Positions 34,779 through 48,273 of a stretch of DNA of 64,000 nucleotides are shown piece after piece; position 1 is the first letter of the stretch, and every line of letters starts with the position of its first letter. The notes below the pieces were generated by a model, which saw nothing but the letters and a program-made list of their open reading frames with translations, made no database searches and was not told where the DNA came from. The DNA is taken from the NCBI GenBank assembly GCA_017311185.1, contig JAESUZ010002551.1, positions 1,240,001 to 1,304,000 of the forward strand. Reading direction: 5' to 3'. This DNA is from Proteles cristata cristata. Lineage: Eukaryota; Chordata; Mammalia; Carnivora; Hyaenidae. A program made the translations under genes and the position numbers.

Positions 34779-35005
34779 GGGGCTCCTGGGTGGCTTAGTC
34801 GGTTAAGCGTCCGACTTTCGCTTAGGTCATGATCTCGCGGTTCGTTGGTTCAGGCCCCACATCGAGCTCTGTGCTGACTGCCAGCTCAGAGCCTGGAGCC
34901 TTTTTCAGTCTGTGACTCCCTCTCTCTCTGACCCTCCCCTGCTCACACTATCTCTCTCTCTGTCTCTCTCCTAGAAATAAATAAAACATTAAAAAAAAAT
35001 TAAAA
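34779..35005 (+). mobile_element. Young CAN SINE subfamily copy, plus strand
   Basis: Full copy of the GACTTTCGCTTAGG subfamily with CCTAGAAATAAATAAAACAT tail. Perfect 17-bp target-site duplication aaaaagtctaatgaact at 34762-34778 and 35006-35022. Confidence 0.97.
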
Positions 35006-35022
35006 AAAAAGTCTAATGAACT

Positions 35023-36189
35023 TTTCTGAATTACTTAAAATGGCATTTTCACATTAAGACAATCAACATTTAGTACATGCACAAAGTAAACCTCACCAAT
35101 TGCTAACTCATTTTATTTTCATAGCACATAGAGAACAATTTTTATCCCACGATACTGTGTAAAAAGGAAAAAAAATACATTCCAGTAGAGTTAAATAAAT
35201 ATGTACATTTTGAAACTTCTCTAGGAAAGAATAGATTCTGGACATGTCTTTCCCACCTTATATACAGGCCTTTCATTATGCAATATAATTTTATAAAATG
35301 TTCATATGTTTCATGCATTATTTATCTGATTCTAAAGGTAGAGTATAAATTTAGGGATTTGGGGACAAATGAGTAAAATAAGAAAGAATGAGATGTCTAG
35401 TTAACACATAAAAATATAAGAAAAGCACACAACAGAAACTGAGGCACAAATAGATTGATAATTAAATTAATACGTAACCAACAAAAATAACAGACTCCAT
35501 TAAGTGGCAAGTGTCCAAAACATTATATGCCTGACAGAACACTTGCTTAGTAGGCCAGTTGAGGTCTGAAACATGATTTTGAGTGCCAAAATCAGAAAGA
35601 TAAAGAATCCCAAGGAACTCAATATGCCTGCGGAGAATTAATGCCCATCATTTGGCACCTCATAGGATATTGTATGTATCAATGAAGTTGGAGATGGCAG
35701 AAGAAGCAAGGAATATTAATGATGCCTAAATATGAGAGTGAGGTCCCTAGAATTCCTGTAGGCTAAGATTAGAGCAGAAACAGGGGTGGAATTAATAGGA
35801 TTTTTAAAAAATCTGTTAAACCTTGCCTAATTTTTTGAAGTAAAGAGTTGAAATGTTAATACTTCAAACAATTGAAAATAAAGAGTAGGCTATAGTAAAT
35901 CTGTGGGGAGAGGTGAGAAGTACAATTTAGATGATCTGTAAACTCGAAAGTTGAAATACAAATGTTTTGAATCATTTTGACTATTTTGTTTCCCAGCGTG
36001 GATAACACATTTTGATATTCATGTTCCTTCAAGCTTAACGCTTAAATAACAACATTCAGTGATTTTGTTTCATGCAATATGATGCTATCTGGAGTTAGTA
36101 AACTGATCCTTGGAATAATTTTTGAGCTAATTTATAATTTTGAAAAAATAATCTTTTGGCTTCAAGTCCAACTTGTAAAGCTGTTATAA
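35023..36189. other. AT-rich sequence, nothing recognised
   Basis: No gene, RNA gene or repeat recognised; many short A/T runs. Confidence 0.45.
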
Positions 36190-37472
36190 GTTGGCACTCT
36201 TTTCTTGCAATAAAAAAAGCTCAGCAATATTAAAAAAAAGTTTCTTAGAACCATCAGAAAACCAGGGTCACGGAGCATACAGTTATCCCCACATCTGGAG
36301 AGGCAGGGACAACAGCAGCTGGGAGCCAGAAGTGGATATAAGACTCATTTTACTGAAAAATCAGATATTGTTTCCAGCTGAGTGTAGACTGGAGTGAGAA
36401 ACTTTTGAGGATCACCCTTCCTTCCAGAAATGACACCAGGCTTTCACAGAGAAAATCTGAGGAAAACATCCTGGTAACTCTTTCAGGCATAAAGGAGGAG
36501 AAATCTCTGTAATACCTTTCATAACCCCTCATAGTAAAGCCCAACTCTCAGAGAAACCCTTAGCCAGAGTGTGCTTTCCTTGGGAGACACAAATTACACA
36601 GCATCCTTCCCTCTCCAGCCTTCCCATCTTATAAAGAGAAGGAAAAACTAATTCATAACAAGGGACAAGGCTTCAAAAAAATGAGGAGGAGAAGAAGATA
36701 AAAGTTGTATTACTGGAAAAGAATCAGAAAACCTTCAGAAAGGCAAACCCCAACAGAGGGGAGAATTATTGATCTGAGATTTATTCCAAAGAATATGGCG
36801 TGTTTCCCTTCTCTCACACCCAACTATCATCCTAATAAACCCCAAGTAATGTAACAGTGGCCTATAGTTGAAAGTGGCCCCAAAATATAGTCTTTCTAAG
36901 GAACAGTGTAAAGAGAAACGCTAATGCCAAGAGAAAATGTAAAAACAAGAACAGTAGAGTTGTTTGAAGCCTATCACTAAAGAAAATCCAAATCCTGAGT
37001 AGAATGGTGTAAATTCTCACATTACAACAGGGCTAACTCAGTACCTATTACAGACACAATATCCAAGTTTGTACAAAAGTTACACAATCTAAAGAGACAA
37101 AATCATCAGAAACAAATTCAGATGTGACACAAATGTTAAGAATTATCAGACAAGTGTTTTAAAATACTCTGTCAGCTGGGAGATGACAACAATGGAAAAG
37201 AATCAAAAGCAAATGCTAGAAATCAAGAAGCAAATAATAGAAATGAAGAATGCCTTTGATGAGCTCATCACATTTAACACACCAAGGAAAGAGTCAGTGA
37301 ACTTCAAGAGATTTAATACAAACTTTCTAAACTGAAGTGAGAACATGAAAAGAAAATGAAAAAGACATCAGCACATCTAAGAACTGTTGAATGATACTGA
37401 AAGTTTAATGTAAGCATAATTGGAAAACTGAAAAAAGGCTTAAAATTGTAAGAGCAGAGAAACTTCCAAATT

Positions 37473-37477
<5 letters not shown>
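36190..37477 (+). mobile_element. HAL1-like (half-L1) 5' and ORF1 region, plus strand
   Basis: GC-richer start, then decayed ORF1-like sequence: GAAATGAAGAATGCCTTTGA and GAAAGAGTCAGTGAACTTCA match the ORF1 coiled-coil coding tract of HAL1/L1M elements. No frame is intact. It is followed by a (CA)n repeat and then L1 3'-end sequence, the layout of HAL1 or of an internally deleted L1. Confidence 0.6.

Positions 37478-37505
<28 letters not shown>
37478..37505 (+). repeat. (CA)n microsatellite
   Basis: About 14 uninterrupted AC units between the ORF1-like part and the 3' part of the HAL1-like element. Confidence 0.98.
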
Positions 37506-37507
<2 letters not shown>

Positions 37508-37509
37508 TC

Positions 37510-38760
37510 ACAGACTAAAGAATTTCAAAGATCATCAACAACCACTTGTAATTAGGGAAATGAAAATTAAAACAAAATACTACATGTCTTTTAGTAGAGG
37601 TAAAAAATAAAAAATTAAATCCTAAGAATAGCAATTTTGGCAAGGGCTTGGAGAAACAGGAAATAATTTCCATTTACTGGAAAGAATGAAAATGGAACAG
37701 CCACTTTGGAAGATTCATTGACATTTTCTTAGGAAGCTAAACAGAGATTTATCTTTGATCTAGCAATCACATTCTTAGTATCTGTCCCCCTCTTGAAAAT
37801 GCAGGTCCACACATTCATGTGAATTTTATAGCAACACTACTTATAACTGCTCAAAAATGGAAGCACTTGAGATATCCTTCAATATTTTAAAGGACAAACT
37901 GTGACACATGTCTACTATTTACTTAAAGGGTAACAGAGAATGAGCCATTAAACGAATGAATGTTAATTGCATATTGTTAAGTGAAAGGAGGCATCCAGAC
38001 CAGGTTACATTTGAATTATTATATTTATGACATTCAGAAAAAGTAAAAACTATAGGACAGAAGCAGAGAACTAATAACCTTGGGTGCTAGGGGAGATGAA
38101 AGTGTAATAGGTGAAATACAGAGGATATTTTAGGAGATAAACAATTCTCTATAATAGAGTAGTAGTGAGTACATTAGACCATGAACTTGTCAAAACCGTT
38201 ACAACTTTACAGCACAAAGAGTGAAACTTAATGTAAAAAAATTTTTTAATCAATTAGGAGGTTAGGGGTTCCAAGGATAAAGAAGCAAACTAGAAGAAAA
38301 GAATCTAATTGTTTCAAATGTAGGACATGACCTCACTAAAGGAAAAAGTACAAGGTACTCATCTAAGGAAAAATGAGCAAAGAGTCTAAGGCTATAGGTA
38401 AAAGAAACTATTTAAAAACACTGAATTAGGTGGTAAAGCTGTTTTTTATCAGAGTATATTAACAATTATGAAAGCAGTTACTTGTGTACTGGAATCGAAC
38501 TATTATGTATATGGATGAAAGATGGTAGCACTCCGGTTCTCGCTGTAGGAGTGGGAGATTAGAGGTAAGCAAATAGGGAAAGAACTAAAATGAATATGCA
38601 GTAATACATTAGAGGTGGAAGCATGAGTGTGAACTTCTGTTTCCTTAGAAAAGACATAGATGGATGATAAATACAGAAATACTTTTAGGAGCAACATCAT
38701 CATAATGGTGAAATAATTGTTTCATACAATCTTGCCCCTAGAGAACACTGTTGCAACCAT
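37510..38760 (+). mobile_element. L1/HAL1-like 3' part, plus strand
   Basis: Decayed ORF2 3' end without readable frame (AATTAGGGAAATGAAAATTA, GGAACAGCCACTTTGGAAGA, TATAGCAACACTACTTATAA, GCTCAAAAATGGAAGCACTT), then a 3' UTR with L1M4-like tracts (ACCTCACTAAAGGAAAAAGT) to about 38760. The right end is uncertain. Confidence 0.55.
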
Positions 38761-39434
38761 CCATGGATAAGGAACCCTTTCTAGAAGTCCAGGGCTCTAG
38801 TGGGGAAGTCCCAACACATTGTTAGAACAACAACAAAAATAAATCCAAGATAGAAGCATGGAAACAGTTAATAGTTCACTTAACCCACAGCACCCATTTC
38901 CTAAGTCTACACAGCTCATTCTGAAGAGAAAGGTTTTCAGCCCATGCTTTCTCTTCTGGGGAAAAGTAAGAGCATATGAATAAGTACACAGCTTCTCCAT
39001 CAGGGCAGGACCTTGCCAAGGAATCTCATTTCTCTTTAGCCCTATCCAGAACATAGACTACTGAACTTCACGACTTGGGAGGAGTGAGTGATTAAGAGGA
39101 TGACAGCCAGGGTATGGTGGATGTACCAGAAGGATGCAGATTCTACTCACCATGTCACCAACACCATCAGGAAGCCTGAGTGAACCACAAAGGACACCCA
39201 GAACATACATCCCCAAAGGGCCCATGGGCACTCCCAACACCGGCAAAAGAGTTTCACAGAGGGCTCCAAGCATGTTCGTGAAGCCAGCCCAAATCTGTGA
39301 ATGAGTAACACAAACTTGAGCAATTAGCGTCATTTTAGGGAAAGTAAAATGAAAACTGTCAGCAACAGGATTGGCTTTACAGTATTGAGAAATGCCTTTA
39401 CAAGAGGACTGAGAGAAGACACAGGTAAGAATTC

Positions 39435-39630
39435 TGCCACAGAGGTGGCTCAGTTGATTAAGCATTCAATTCTTGATCTCTGCTCAGGTTATATCCCACA
39501 GTTCCTGAGTTTGAACCCCACATCAGGCCCTGATGGTGCAATGCCTGCTTTGGATTCCATCTCTCCTTCTCTCTGCCCCTCCCCTACTTGTGTGTGTGTG
39601 TGTGCGCTCTCTCTCTCAAAATAAACAAAC
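39435..39630 (+). mobile_element. Older CAN SINE, plus strand
   Basis: Diverged head (GAGGTGGCTCAGTTGATTAA), B box region GAGTTTGAACCCC, CT-rich part with a short (TG)n at 39588-39603, tail CAAAATAAACAAAC. No clear target-site duplication. Confidence 0.88.
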
Positions 39631-41067
39631 ATGACAACACCAGAACAACACAGTAATTTTTCTGAAATCAGCCACAAAGAAATGAAAATCAGTGATTTAT
39701 CTGATAAAGGAATTCAGAATAGCTGTTTTAAGGTATCTCAGTGAGCTCTAAGAAAACATTTAAAGATAATTCAGTGAAAACAGGAAAACAGTACACACAC
39801 AAAGTGCGAAATTTAACAGACAGAAATGATTTTAAAAGAACCAATCAGAAATTCTGGGACTGAAGATAGTGAATGACATGAAAAATACAATAGAGTATCA
39901 GAAACATAATGGAGCAAGGGAAAAAAAAGATTCTGTGAAGTAGAAGACAAAACATTTGTAAATGTTCAGAAGAGATCAAACAAAGAATGACAAAGAGTAA
40001 AGAAAGGCAACATGAACAACCATGGAATATCATTAAAGAACAGTTGGAATCTGAGAAGGGAGCAGAAAGCTTAATTAATGGCTGAGGACTTCTCAAATGT
40101 AGGGAGAGACTTCGACATCCAAATTCATTAAGATAACAGATCGTCCCCAAGTTTCAGTCTAAAATGCCTGTCTCCAAAATCCATTATAGTACAAATGTCT
40201 AAAATCAAAGACAGAGAGTACTTTAAAAGCATCAAGGGAAAAATTCTCTTATAGAAGGGAGTCTCTATAATGCTACTGCTGGACTTCTTAGCAGAAACCT
40301 TGCAGGTCAAGAGAGTGGGATGATATATCCAAAGTCCTGGGGCAGGGCATGTGGGGGACCCTTCCAACCAAAATGCTTGACCTTACTTGACCTTGCAAAG
40401 TTGTCCTTCAGAAATGAAGGGAAAGTAAAGACATTCCCAAACACTAGCTGAAGGAGATAACCACCACTGGACCTGCCTCCCAAGAAATGCTAAAAGAAAT
40501 TTGTCAAGCTAAAATGAAAGGGCATTAATCAGAAATATGAAGACATATGGAAGTATAAAACACACTGGAAAAGTATACAATCAATTCAAAATGTGATAAT
40601 AATGCAATGCATTAACTTGTGGTGTGTCTATCAGGTAACCTTAGTATAAAGAAAAAATAGGACAAATGACTATAGCTACAATAATTTAATGGATATACAA
40701 TATAAAATATATAAAATGTGTAAGGAGGAGTGAATGACTAGAGTTTTTATCATATCTGTATTTTCTAGTAACCACAAAGCTAAAACTTAGACTTTTCAAA
40801 AGATTAAGAGAAGTGAATCAAAGTATATCCCTATAGAAAATCTGAAATTCTCAAAGGAAGACAGTAAGAGAGGAAGAAGGGAACAAGAGAATTATACCAC
40901 CACCAGAAAATAGTTAATAAGATAGCATTAGGAAGTTCTTTACCTATCAATAACTATTATGAACATAAATGGATTAAATTCTCCAATAAAAAGAGTGACT
41001 GAATGCCTTAAAAAAAAGAAAACAGGGCTAAACTATGTGCTGCCTAAAAGAAATGCACTTCAATTTT

Positions 41068-41283
41068 TTTTTTAATATTTTATTTATTTCTAGGAGTGAG
41101 AGAGAGAGACAGCGTGAGCAGGGGAGGATCAGAGAGAGAGGGAGTCACAGACTCCAAAACAGGCTCCAGGCTTCGAGCTGGCAGTCAGCACAGAGCCTGA
41201 CGCGGGGCTCGAACCCACGAACCGCGAGATCATGACCTAAGCGAAAGTCGGACGCTTAACTGACTAAGCCACCCAGGCGCCCC
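41068..41283 (-). mobile_element. Young CAN SINE subfamily copy, minus strand
   Basis: Complete, with CCTAAGCGAAAGTCGGACGC. Perfect target-site duplication aatgcacttcaatttt at 41052-41067 and 41284-41299, inside the N-terminal ORF2 region of the old L1. Confidence 0.97.
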
Positions 41284-43849
41284 AATGCACTTCAATTTTA
41301 AGGAGACCTAGAGGCTCGAAGTGAAGATATAAACAAAGGTATTTCATGCAGATGGAAACCAAAAGACAGCAGAACAGCTGTACTTATTTGAGAAAAAAAA
41401 AAAAACTAAGTCAAAGCTTGTAACAATAAAAAAAAAACTTTAACAATAAAAAAAAAAAGGAAGGTCGTATTTTAAATATTGGTATCAGTCATCAAGGGTA
41501 TATGCCAATCATAAATATACCTGAATTCAACATCAGAGTACCTAAATATATTTTTAAAAATACAAATAGTTATGAAGAGAGAAATAGACCTCAATACAAT
41601 CATGGTAGAAGATTTGATGGCCTCACTTTAAAAATAGATAAAGTAGCCTAAAAATTAGAATGGGAATTTGTTTGCACTATACTTTAGAACAAATGGACCT
41701 TACGGGTAGAGAACATTTCTACCAACAGCTGATACATAATCTTCTCAGGTAAACAGAGAACATTATCCACGCTAATGGATGCAAAGTATGTTTTCTGACC
41801 AGTTATATGAAACTAGAAATTAACAGGAGAAAGGCTGGAAAATTCACAAATATGTGGAAATTAAACACATTATTGAACAAGCAGTGAGGCAAAGAGAAAA
41901 ATCAAGACTAATTAAAAAATACCTTGAGACAAAAGAAAATAGAAACACAACACACTATAACTTAGGGGATGCAGCAAAAACATTTCTATAAGGGAAATTT
42001 AGAGAGATAAAGATCTCAAAAAGACAACCTGGACACTTTAAGAAGCTCAAAAAAGAACAAGATAAGCCGAAAGTTAATAGAAGGAAATAACAAAATCAGA
42101 GCAGAAATAAATAAGGACCAGAAAAATAATAGAATACAGAGTTGTGAAAAGATAAAATTGACAGACTTTTAGCTAGACTTAATAAAAAGAAAGAAGGGAA
42201 ACTAGGATCCAGAAATAAAAGAGGAGATAATACAACTGACACACCACAAATACAAAAGATCATGAGAGATTACCATCAGCAATAAAGGCTATCAAATATA
42301 TAACCTATGAAGATTAAGTCATTAAGAAATAGAAAATCTGAAGAGATCAGTAAGGAGACTAATGCAGTAATCAAACACCTCTCAACAATGAAAGCTGAGG
42401 ACCTGATAGTTTCTTAGGTGCATTCCTCTAATAGTTGAAGAATTACCACCAACCATTTAAATTCTTAGAAAATGAGTTTAGGAGTGTTCTCTATTTCTTA
42501 GTGTTTTTGAGGCCAGCATTTCCCTGAGACCAAAGCCAAATAAGGACACTACAAGAAACTATAGACCAATATCCTTACTAAATGTAAATGCAAAAATGTT
42601 AACAAAATAGTATCAAATAAAACTTAATAGCACACTGGAAGGATTATACCCCACAATAGAGTAGGATTTATCCCTGGGATGCAAAGATGACTCAGCACAT
42701 GCAAATCAATAAATATGATCAACATCCTTTCATAATAACAATGCTAAACATATTGGGTGTAGAAGGAACATAACACCATCAAGACCATAAAAGACAAGTC
42801 CACAGCTAACATACTCACATGAAAATTTGAAAGCTTGTCTTCTAAGATCATGAACAAGACAAGGATATTCATTCTCATCATTCCTATTCAACACAGTACT
42901 GAACATCCTAGCAAGAATATCTAGGCAAGAGAAAGAAATTAGAATGAGAGAAGTAAAATTGTTTCTATTTGCAGATGTCATGATCTTATATACGGAAAGT
43001 CTAAAGACTCCACTGAAAATTGTTAGAATTAAACAATGTATTCAGTAAAGTTTCAGGATATAAAACATATAGAAAGCAGTTCCATTTCTATATTCTAACA
43101 ACAAAATATCTGAAGAAAACAAGAACAGTCTCTTTCACAACTTCATTACAAACAAAAAAAATACACAACCAAGGGAATGAAAGATCTGTATACTTGAAAA
43201 AAATTTTTTATGAAAGAAATTGACAAAGATACAAATGAATATCCCATGTTCCTGGATAGAAAGAACTAATGTTAAAATGTCCACTCCCCAAAGCCATTTA
43301 TAGATTGAATAGAATTCCTAACTAAATTCTAATGACACATTTTCACAGAAATATTTTTTCAAGTTCTAAAATTTGTATGGAACCATAAATCACCCTGAAT
43401 AGCCAAAGAAATCCTAAGAAAAAAACAAAGCTGGAGTCATCGCACTTCCTGTTTTCAAAGTCATATAAATAAACACATAGACCCCAGGAAACATATTTCT
43501 CTCAATAAATAAAACATAAATAAACCCTTGTATACATAGTCAACTCATATTTAACAAGACACTCAAGAATAATCACTGGGGCAAGAATAGTCTTTTCCAT
43601 AAATGGTGTTTGGAAAATTAAATAATTACCAGTCACAAAAATTAACTTGAGACAGATTCAAGGTTTAAGTCTAAGACCTGCAACTGTGAAGCTCCTAGAA
43701 GAAAGCAAAAGAAAAATTCCTTGAGACTATCTTAGCAATGATTTTTTTTAATGTGATGCCAAAAACATAATCAAAAGCTTAGTTTAGTTTGACAAATGGA
43801 AAAAGCGTACAGCAAAAACCAAAAATAAATGAAAAAACACAATAATAAG

Positions 43850-44060
43850 GGGTGCCTGGGTGACTCAGTTCATTAAACATGATTTTGGTTTAGGTCATGA
43901 CCTCATGGTTCATGGGCTTGAGCCCCATGTCAGGCTCTGTGCTGACAGCTGGGAGCCTGGAGCCTGCTTCTGATTTAAGCATATCCCCTTCTCTCTTCCT
44001 CTCTCCCCCACTCATGTTCTCTCTCTCTCTCTCTCTCAAAAATAAACATTAAAAGCATAG
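43850..44060 (+). mobile_element. CAN SINE, plus strand
   Basis: Head GGGTGCCTGGGTGACTCAGT, internal loss in the anticodon-arm region, CT run near 44020-44037 and AAATAAACATTAAAAG tail. The flanking repeat is indistinct because the insertion site is A-rich. Confidence 0.92.
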
Positions 44061-45509
44061 TAATTAAAAGGTAACTGATGAATGGGAGAAAATATTTGCA
44101 ATCATCTATCGAATAAGGGGTAAATATCCAAAATATATAAGGAACTCACACAGCTCAATAGCCAAAAAACAAAAAACAAAAAAGCTGATTTAAAAATGAG
44201 AAGAGCTGAGTAGATATTTTCCCAGAGAAAACACACCAATGGCCAACAAGTACATGAAAAGTGTACTTTCATGTACTCAACATCACTAATCATCAGGGAA
44301 GGGCAAGTCAAAACCATAATGAGAAATCACATCATACCTATTGGAATGGCTTTATCAGAAACACATTAGTTAAGAAGTGTTGGCAAGAAATGTGGAAGAA
44401 AGGGAATTCTGTGCACTGTTAGAATGCAAATTTATCCAGCCGCTATGGAAACTAGAATGGGTTTGTCAAAAAAGTTAAAAATAGAACTCTGTAATCCAGC
44501 AGTTCCACTTCTGGGTGTACATCATAAGGAAATGAAATCAGTATCTTAAAAAGATACTTGTATCTCCATGTTCATCAAAACATTACTCTCAACAGTTAAG
44601 ATATGGTAAGGATCTAAGTGTCCATTGATGGACATTCATTGATGAATAAAGAAAATGTGGTATGTCTATGTATATATCTCTATTTTCTCTCTCATATATA
44701 TATACTATATTTTCTCTCTCTTATATATACATATATTAAGCACATACATACATATACATGTATAATATGAATATTATTCACCTATAATTCTGCTATTTGT
44801 GACAACAGGGGTGGAAAATGAGGACATGATGCTAAGTGAAGTAAGTCAGACAAATGAAGACAAATACTATAAGATCTATTTTATGTGGAATTTTAAATAG
44901 TTTAAATGTTTGCATTAAAAATTTAAATATCCAAACTCCTAGAAACAGAGATTGGAATGATGGTGGCCAGGGGCTGGATGTGTAGGGAAGAGGGAGGACA
45001 AGTTTGTTAAAGGTATAAACTTCCAGTTATGAGGAAGTTCCTTGAACTGAATCTATAGGATGGAGAGTACAGTGAATATATGTGTTTGAATGTTGCTAAG
45101 AGAGTAGAGCTTTAGTCTCACCACAAAGAAATAATAATTATAGAAGGTAATGAAAGTCTTAGTTAACCCTAGTGTGGTAATCATTTTGCAATTTATAAAT
45201 GTATCAAAACATCAAATTGTACATATTTAATTTTCACAATGTTATGTCCATTATATATTAATAAAGTAGGAAAAAACAATTAGAAGTAACTTTCATACAC
45301 TTATTACTATCTATACATGTTTGTTTACTCTGCTAAGTCTCTAGCAACAACACTACTGCTTAACAGCAAGCAAACACTGTATTCTAATTTTTCTAACAAA
45401 AGGAACCTGGGCTCCTTAAAGAAATGATAATGCAGGGAATTTGCAAGACGAGCCTCAAATATCTTTTAGTGTTAGAAACTAATGAAGTACTTTAAAAAAA
45501 AAACTGATG

Positions 45510-45660
45510 GGGTGCCTGGCTGGCTCAGGTCATGATCTCACCATTTGTGGGTTTGAGCCCCATGTCAGGCTCTGTGTTGACAGCTAGCTCAGAGAGCCTG
45601 GCACCTCCTTCAGATTCTGTATCTCCCTTCCTCTCAGGAATAAATAAAACATTAAAAATA
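45510..45660 (+). mobile_element. CAN SINE with internal deletion, plus strand
   Basis: GGGTGCCTGGCTGGCTCAGG runs directly into TCATGATCTCACCATTTGTG. About 30 bp holding the second half of the A box are absent, probably by recombination between the two GGCTCAG motifs. Tail AGGAATAAATAAAACATT. Confidence 0.9.
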
Positions 45661-45950
45661 AATAATAAATGAAAAAACTAAAATATGTTAAAGGGACATA
45701 AGAGCCAACTGATAGAACTCTCAATGGTCAAAAATGAAAATTAAGCAACACAAAATAATATTTTATTACAACCCAAGCTTAAAAATTAATATCCTTTAGT
45801 CCATACTGATTAAGTAAATAAATTATAGATAGGTAATAATAGACAAATATTCTGAGCAAGAGAATTCCAATTAATGCATATAGTGGAGCATAATTCCCAA
45901 CCCTTAAAACTGGGCTATGCATAATGACGTCTTTCAAAATAATACAATAT

Positions 45951-46121
45951 TGGGACACCTGGGTGGCTCAATCTGTTGGGCATCTGACTTCAACTCAGGT
46001 CATGATCTCACGGTTTGTGAGTTCAAGCCCCGCATTGGGCTCTGTGCTGACAGCTAGCTCAGAACCTGGAGCCTGTTTCAGATTCTGTGTCTCCCTCTCT
46101 CTCTGGCCCTCCCCTGCTCAT

Positions 46122-46191
<70 letters not shown>

Positions 46192-46224
46192 CCTCTCAGA
46201 AATAAATAAAACATTAAAAATAAT
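45951..46224 (+). mobile_element. CAN SINE with expanded (CT)n, plus strand
   Basis: Complete SINE whose CT-rich segment has grown to about 65 bases of (CT)n at 46124-46189. Target-site duplication aataatacaatat at 45938-45950 and 46225-46237. Confidence 0.96.
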
Positions 46225-46468
46225 AATAATACAATATGGAAGGAGAGACAAATGTGTAAAAACCTGACAAACATGATCAAACTATGTGATCAAACTTAAC
46301 ATCCATCATGACAAGTTGTGTTGATAACATGCATCCATTAATATGATGTGAACTCTATTTTACCACTTTACTGATATGTTCTCCTTTCCAAAAACCCTCC
46401 GTCCATGTCTGAGCATAGTAACAACATGAGAAAATTCCTAGTTGATGGAAACTACATAAAATACCTGA

Positions 46469-46694
46469 TAGGTGGGGCTTCTGGGTAGCTCTGTCGGTAA
46501 AGTATCCAACTCTTGGTTTTGGCTCAGGTCGTGATCTCATAGTTATGAGATTGAGCCTGTGTCAGGCTCCATGCTGATAGCACAGAACCTACCTGGGATT
46601 CTCTTTCCCTCTCTCATTCTCTGCCTCTCCCTTACCTCTCCCCTGTTCGTGCTCTCTTTCTCTCAAAATAAACTTTTAAAAATTAAAGAAAACA
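46469..46694 (+). mobile_element. Older CAN SINE, plus strand
   Basis: Head GGGCTTCTGGGTAGCTCTGT, 'CAACTCTTGGTTTTGGCTCA' type, tail CTCAAAATAAACTTTTAAAA. Target-site duplication ataaaatacctga at 46456-46468 and 46695-46707. Confidence 0.95.
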
Positions 46695-46985
46695 ATAAAA
46701 TACCTGACCAGTACTGCTGAGAACTAACACAGTGGGTAAAAACTAAGGCATTTAAGATAAGATAGGGATTTAGTTGCTGATTGTGTTTATATACTGGTTC
46801 ATCAGGTGTGGCAAGTATCCATAATAGCATAAGATCTTAACAGCAGGGAAAACCAGGCATGGAGAATATAAAAACTATTAATTTTGCACCCTTTCTGTTC
46901 CTCTAAAACTATTTTTGTAAAGATATTTAAGAATAATTATGTAGTGAGAAAACAAACACTATGAATAAAAGTCTAGGACAATGTA

Positions 46986-47349
46986 ATCAAATTCCTGTTT
47001 GGGTTTATCCTTGGAAAAATATGGTTTGCATAATGTGACCAATATTTTCTGTCAGTAAGATGTCTATACCTCAACATTCATTCTTATAGGTCTAGGGGTA
47101 CAGAGTGACACATAATCACACACTGATCATCATAGTATGGAAATGGTAGTGATATAAATACACAGAGTGTACTATATGGATACCCATATGAGAGTCCATA
47201 AAACTCCAGGAAAAGTTAACCCATGAATGATCCTTTAAATGATACATCAGACTTAACCACATGTAGAAAAGAGAAGTAGACATGCATTTTAAATAGACAG
47301 CATTTTCAAATGTAAAATCATAAGAATCACAAAGTTATGTGTGGGAAAC
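46986..47349. other. AT-rich sequence, nothing recognised
   Basis: No gene, RNA gene or repeat recognised. Confidence 0.4.
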
Positions 47350-47890
47350 CTAAACACTATAGACTGGATGGGAAATGGGTGAAAGAGGCAATACAGAGCA
47401 GGCAGCGTCTTGTGTCATCTGGGAATAAGTCTTGTTCATTTGTTCACTCTTATCCCAGAGAAGCCATGGATACATTCCCATGAGAACAACCCAGATACTA
47501 ATCCTCTCTGTCTTCCCAGTTCTCCCTTTCAAGATACCAACACTTTCCAATTTTTGCCCATGAGATTGGAGATTTACAGCAATGAGAGCTGAGATTTCTA
47601 CTCTATGGTTGAAGGCTTCCTCACTCTTAAAAGTGACAGTCACAAAGAAATGATCTCTTCTGCTTTTGAACATTCCAAGTGATGTCTGTCATTATTGTAA
47701 CCTTTTTGCAGCTATGAGAAGGCTAAACCTGGTGTCCATACAAACATCCTAGAGTAATAGAGTAAAAACCAGAGAGAATCAGTGTTTTGGTGATGCCACT
47801 AGGCCACTAAAGTAATGAAAGTAATGATGTACAGAGCCCTAGAAGTTCTTGTTAGTGAGACAATAAATTTGACTCTTAATCCAATTAAGT
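47350..47890 (+). mobile_element. Possible old LTR, plus strand
   Basis: Tracts such as CTTTTTGCAGCTATGAGAAG, TTTGGTGATGCCACTAGGCC and an AATAAA at 47862-47867 followed by a short downstream part resemble the 3' half of MaLR or ERV-L type LTRs. No termini or target-site duplication found. Confidence 0.35.
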
Positions 47891-48256
47891 TTCCAAATCA
47901 TGCCCCTAAATTTGTGATTATGTCTTTCCCATCAGAATTGTAAGATCAACAAATGATGCATGTAAATGAAAGAATAACTAAGTGAATGAATGAATATCTT
48001 AATACAGGTTAAATTCCCTGAGACTTACTGAATACAGTTTAATGGAATAAGATGAAGCTGAAAATAAAGACAGGTATCAGAGCACAAAAGCTGTAATATG
48101 CCTTATGAAGAACCTTAAGCTTTATGTCAGTACTAATTCCATGAAAAGATAATAGATATTGCATAAAAAACAATCCTTAAGTAAACAAGCATTATAATTT
48201 CATTAACTGGGTTTCTTTTTTTACATGAATTACTATATGAGTATATAGAATACTAT
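47891..48256. other. AT-rich sequence, nothing recognised
   Basis: Lies between the LTR-like segment and the nested SINE pair. No feature recognised. Confidence 0.4.
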
Positions 48257-48273
48257 AGAAGATGTAGTTTTCT

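Larger units (their letters stand above)
38761..45283 (+). mobile_element. Near-complete old L1, plus strand
   Basis: 5' UTR about 38761-39650 (CTTGGGAGGAGTGAGTGATT), ORF1 about 39655-40560 (KISDLSDKGIQN-like and a coiled coil, stops throughout), ORF2 from about 40910 (endonuclease) through the RT region (42550-43000) to about 44880, and a 3' UTR ending in an AATAAAGTAGGAAAAAAC tail near 45283. All frames are broken. SINEs at 39435-39630, 41068-41283 and 43850-44060 post-date it. Divergence suggests an L1MA/L1MB-age copy. Confidence 0.75.
45400..46985 (+). mobile_element. Ancient L1 (L1ME-like) 3' UTR, plus strand
   Basis: Well-known 3' UTR tracts in order: AAATGATAATGCAGGGAATT, CCCTTAAAACTGGGCTATGC, AACCTGACAAACATGATCAA, TACATAAAATACCTGACCAG (across a SINE), GGTAAAAACTAAGGCATTTA, TGGCAAGTATCCATAATAGC, CCTCTAAAACTATTTTTGTA. 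Three SINEs are inserted in it. Confidence 0.75.

Noticed and set aside
45924..46205. Serine/leucine-rich frames ending in long SLSLSLSL or RERERERE runs (also at 812, 1712, 3363, 46059, 53341, 57866)
   Set aside because: Translations of SINE bodies and their (CT)n or (GA)n stretches; they recur wherever a SINE occurs.
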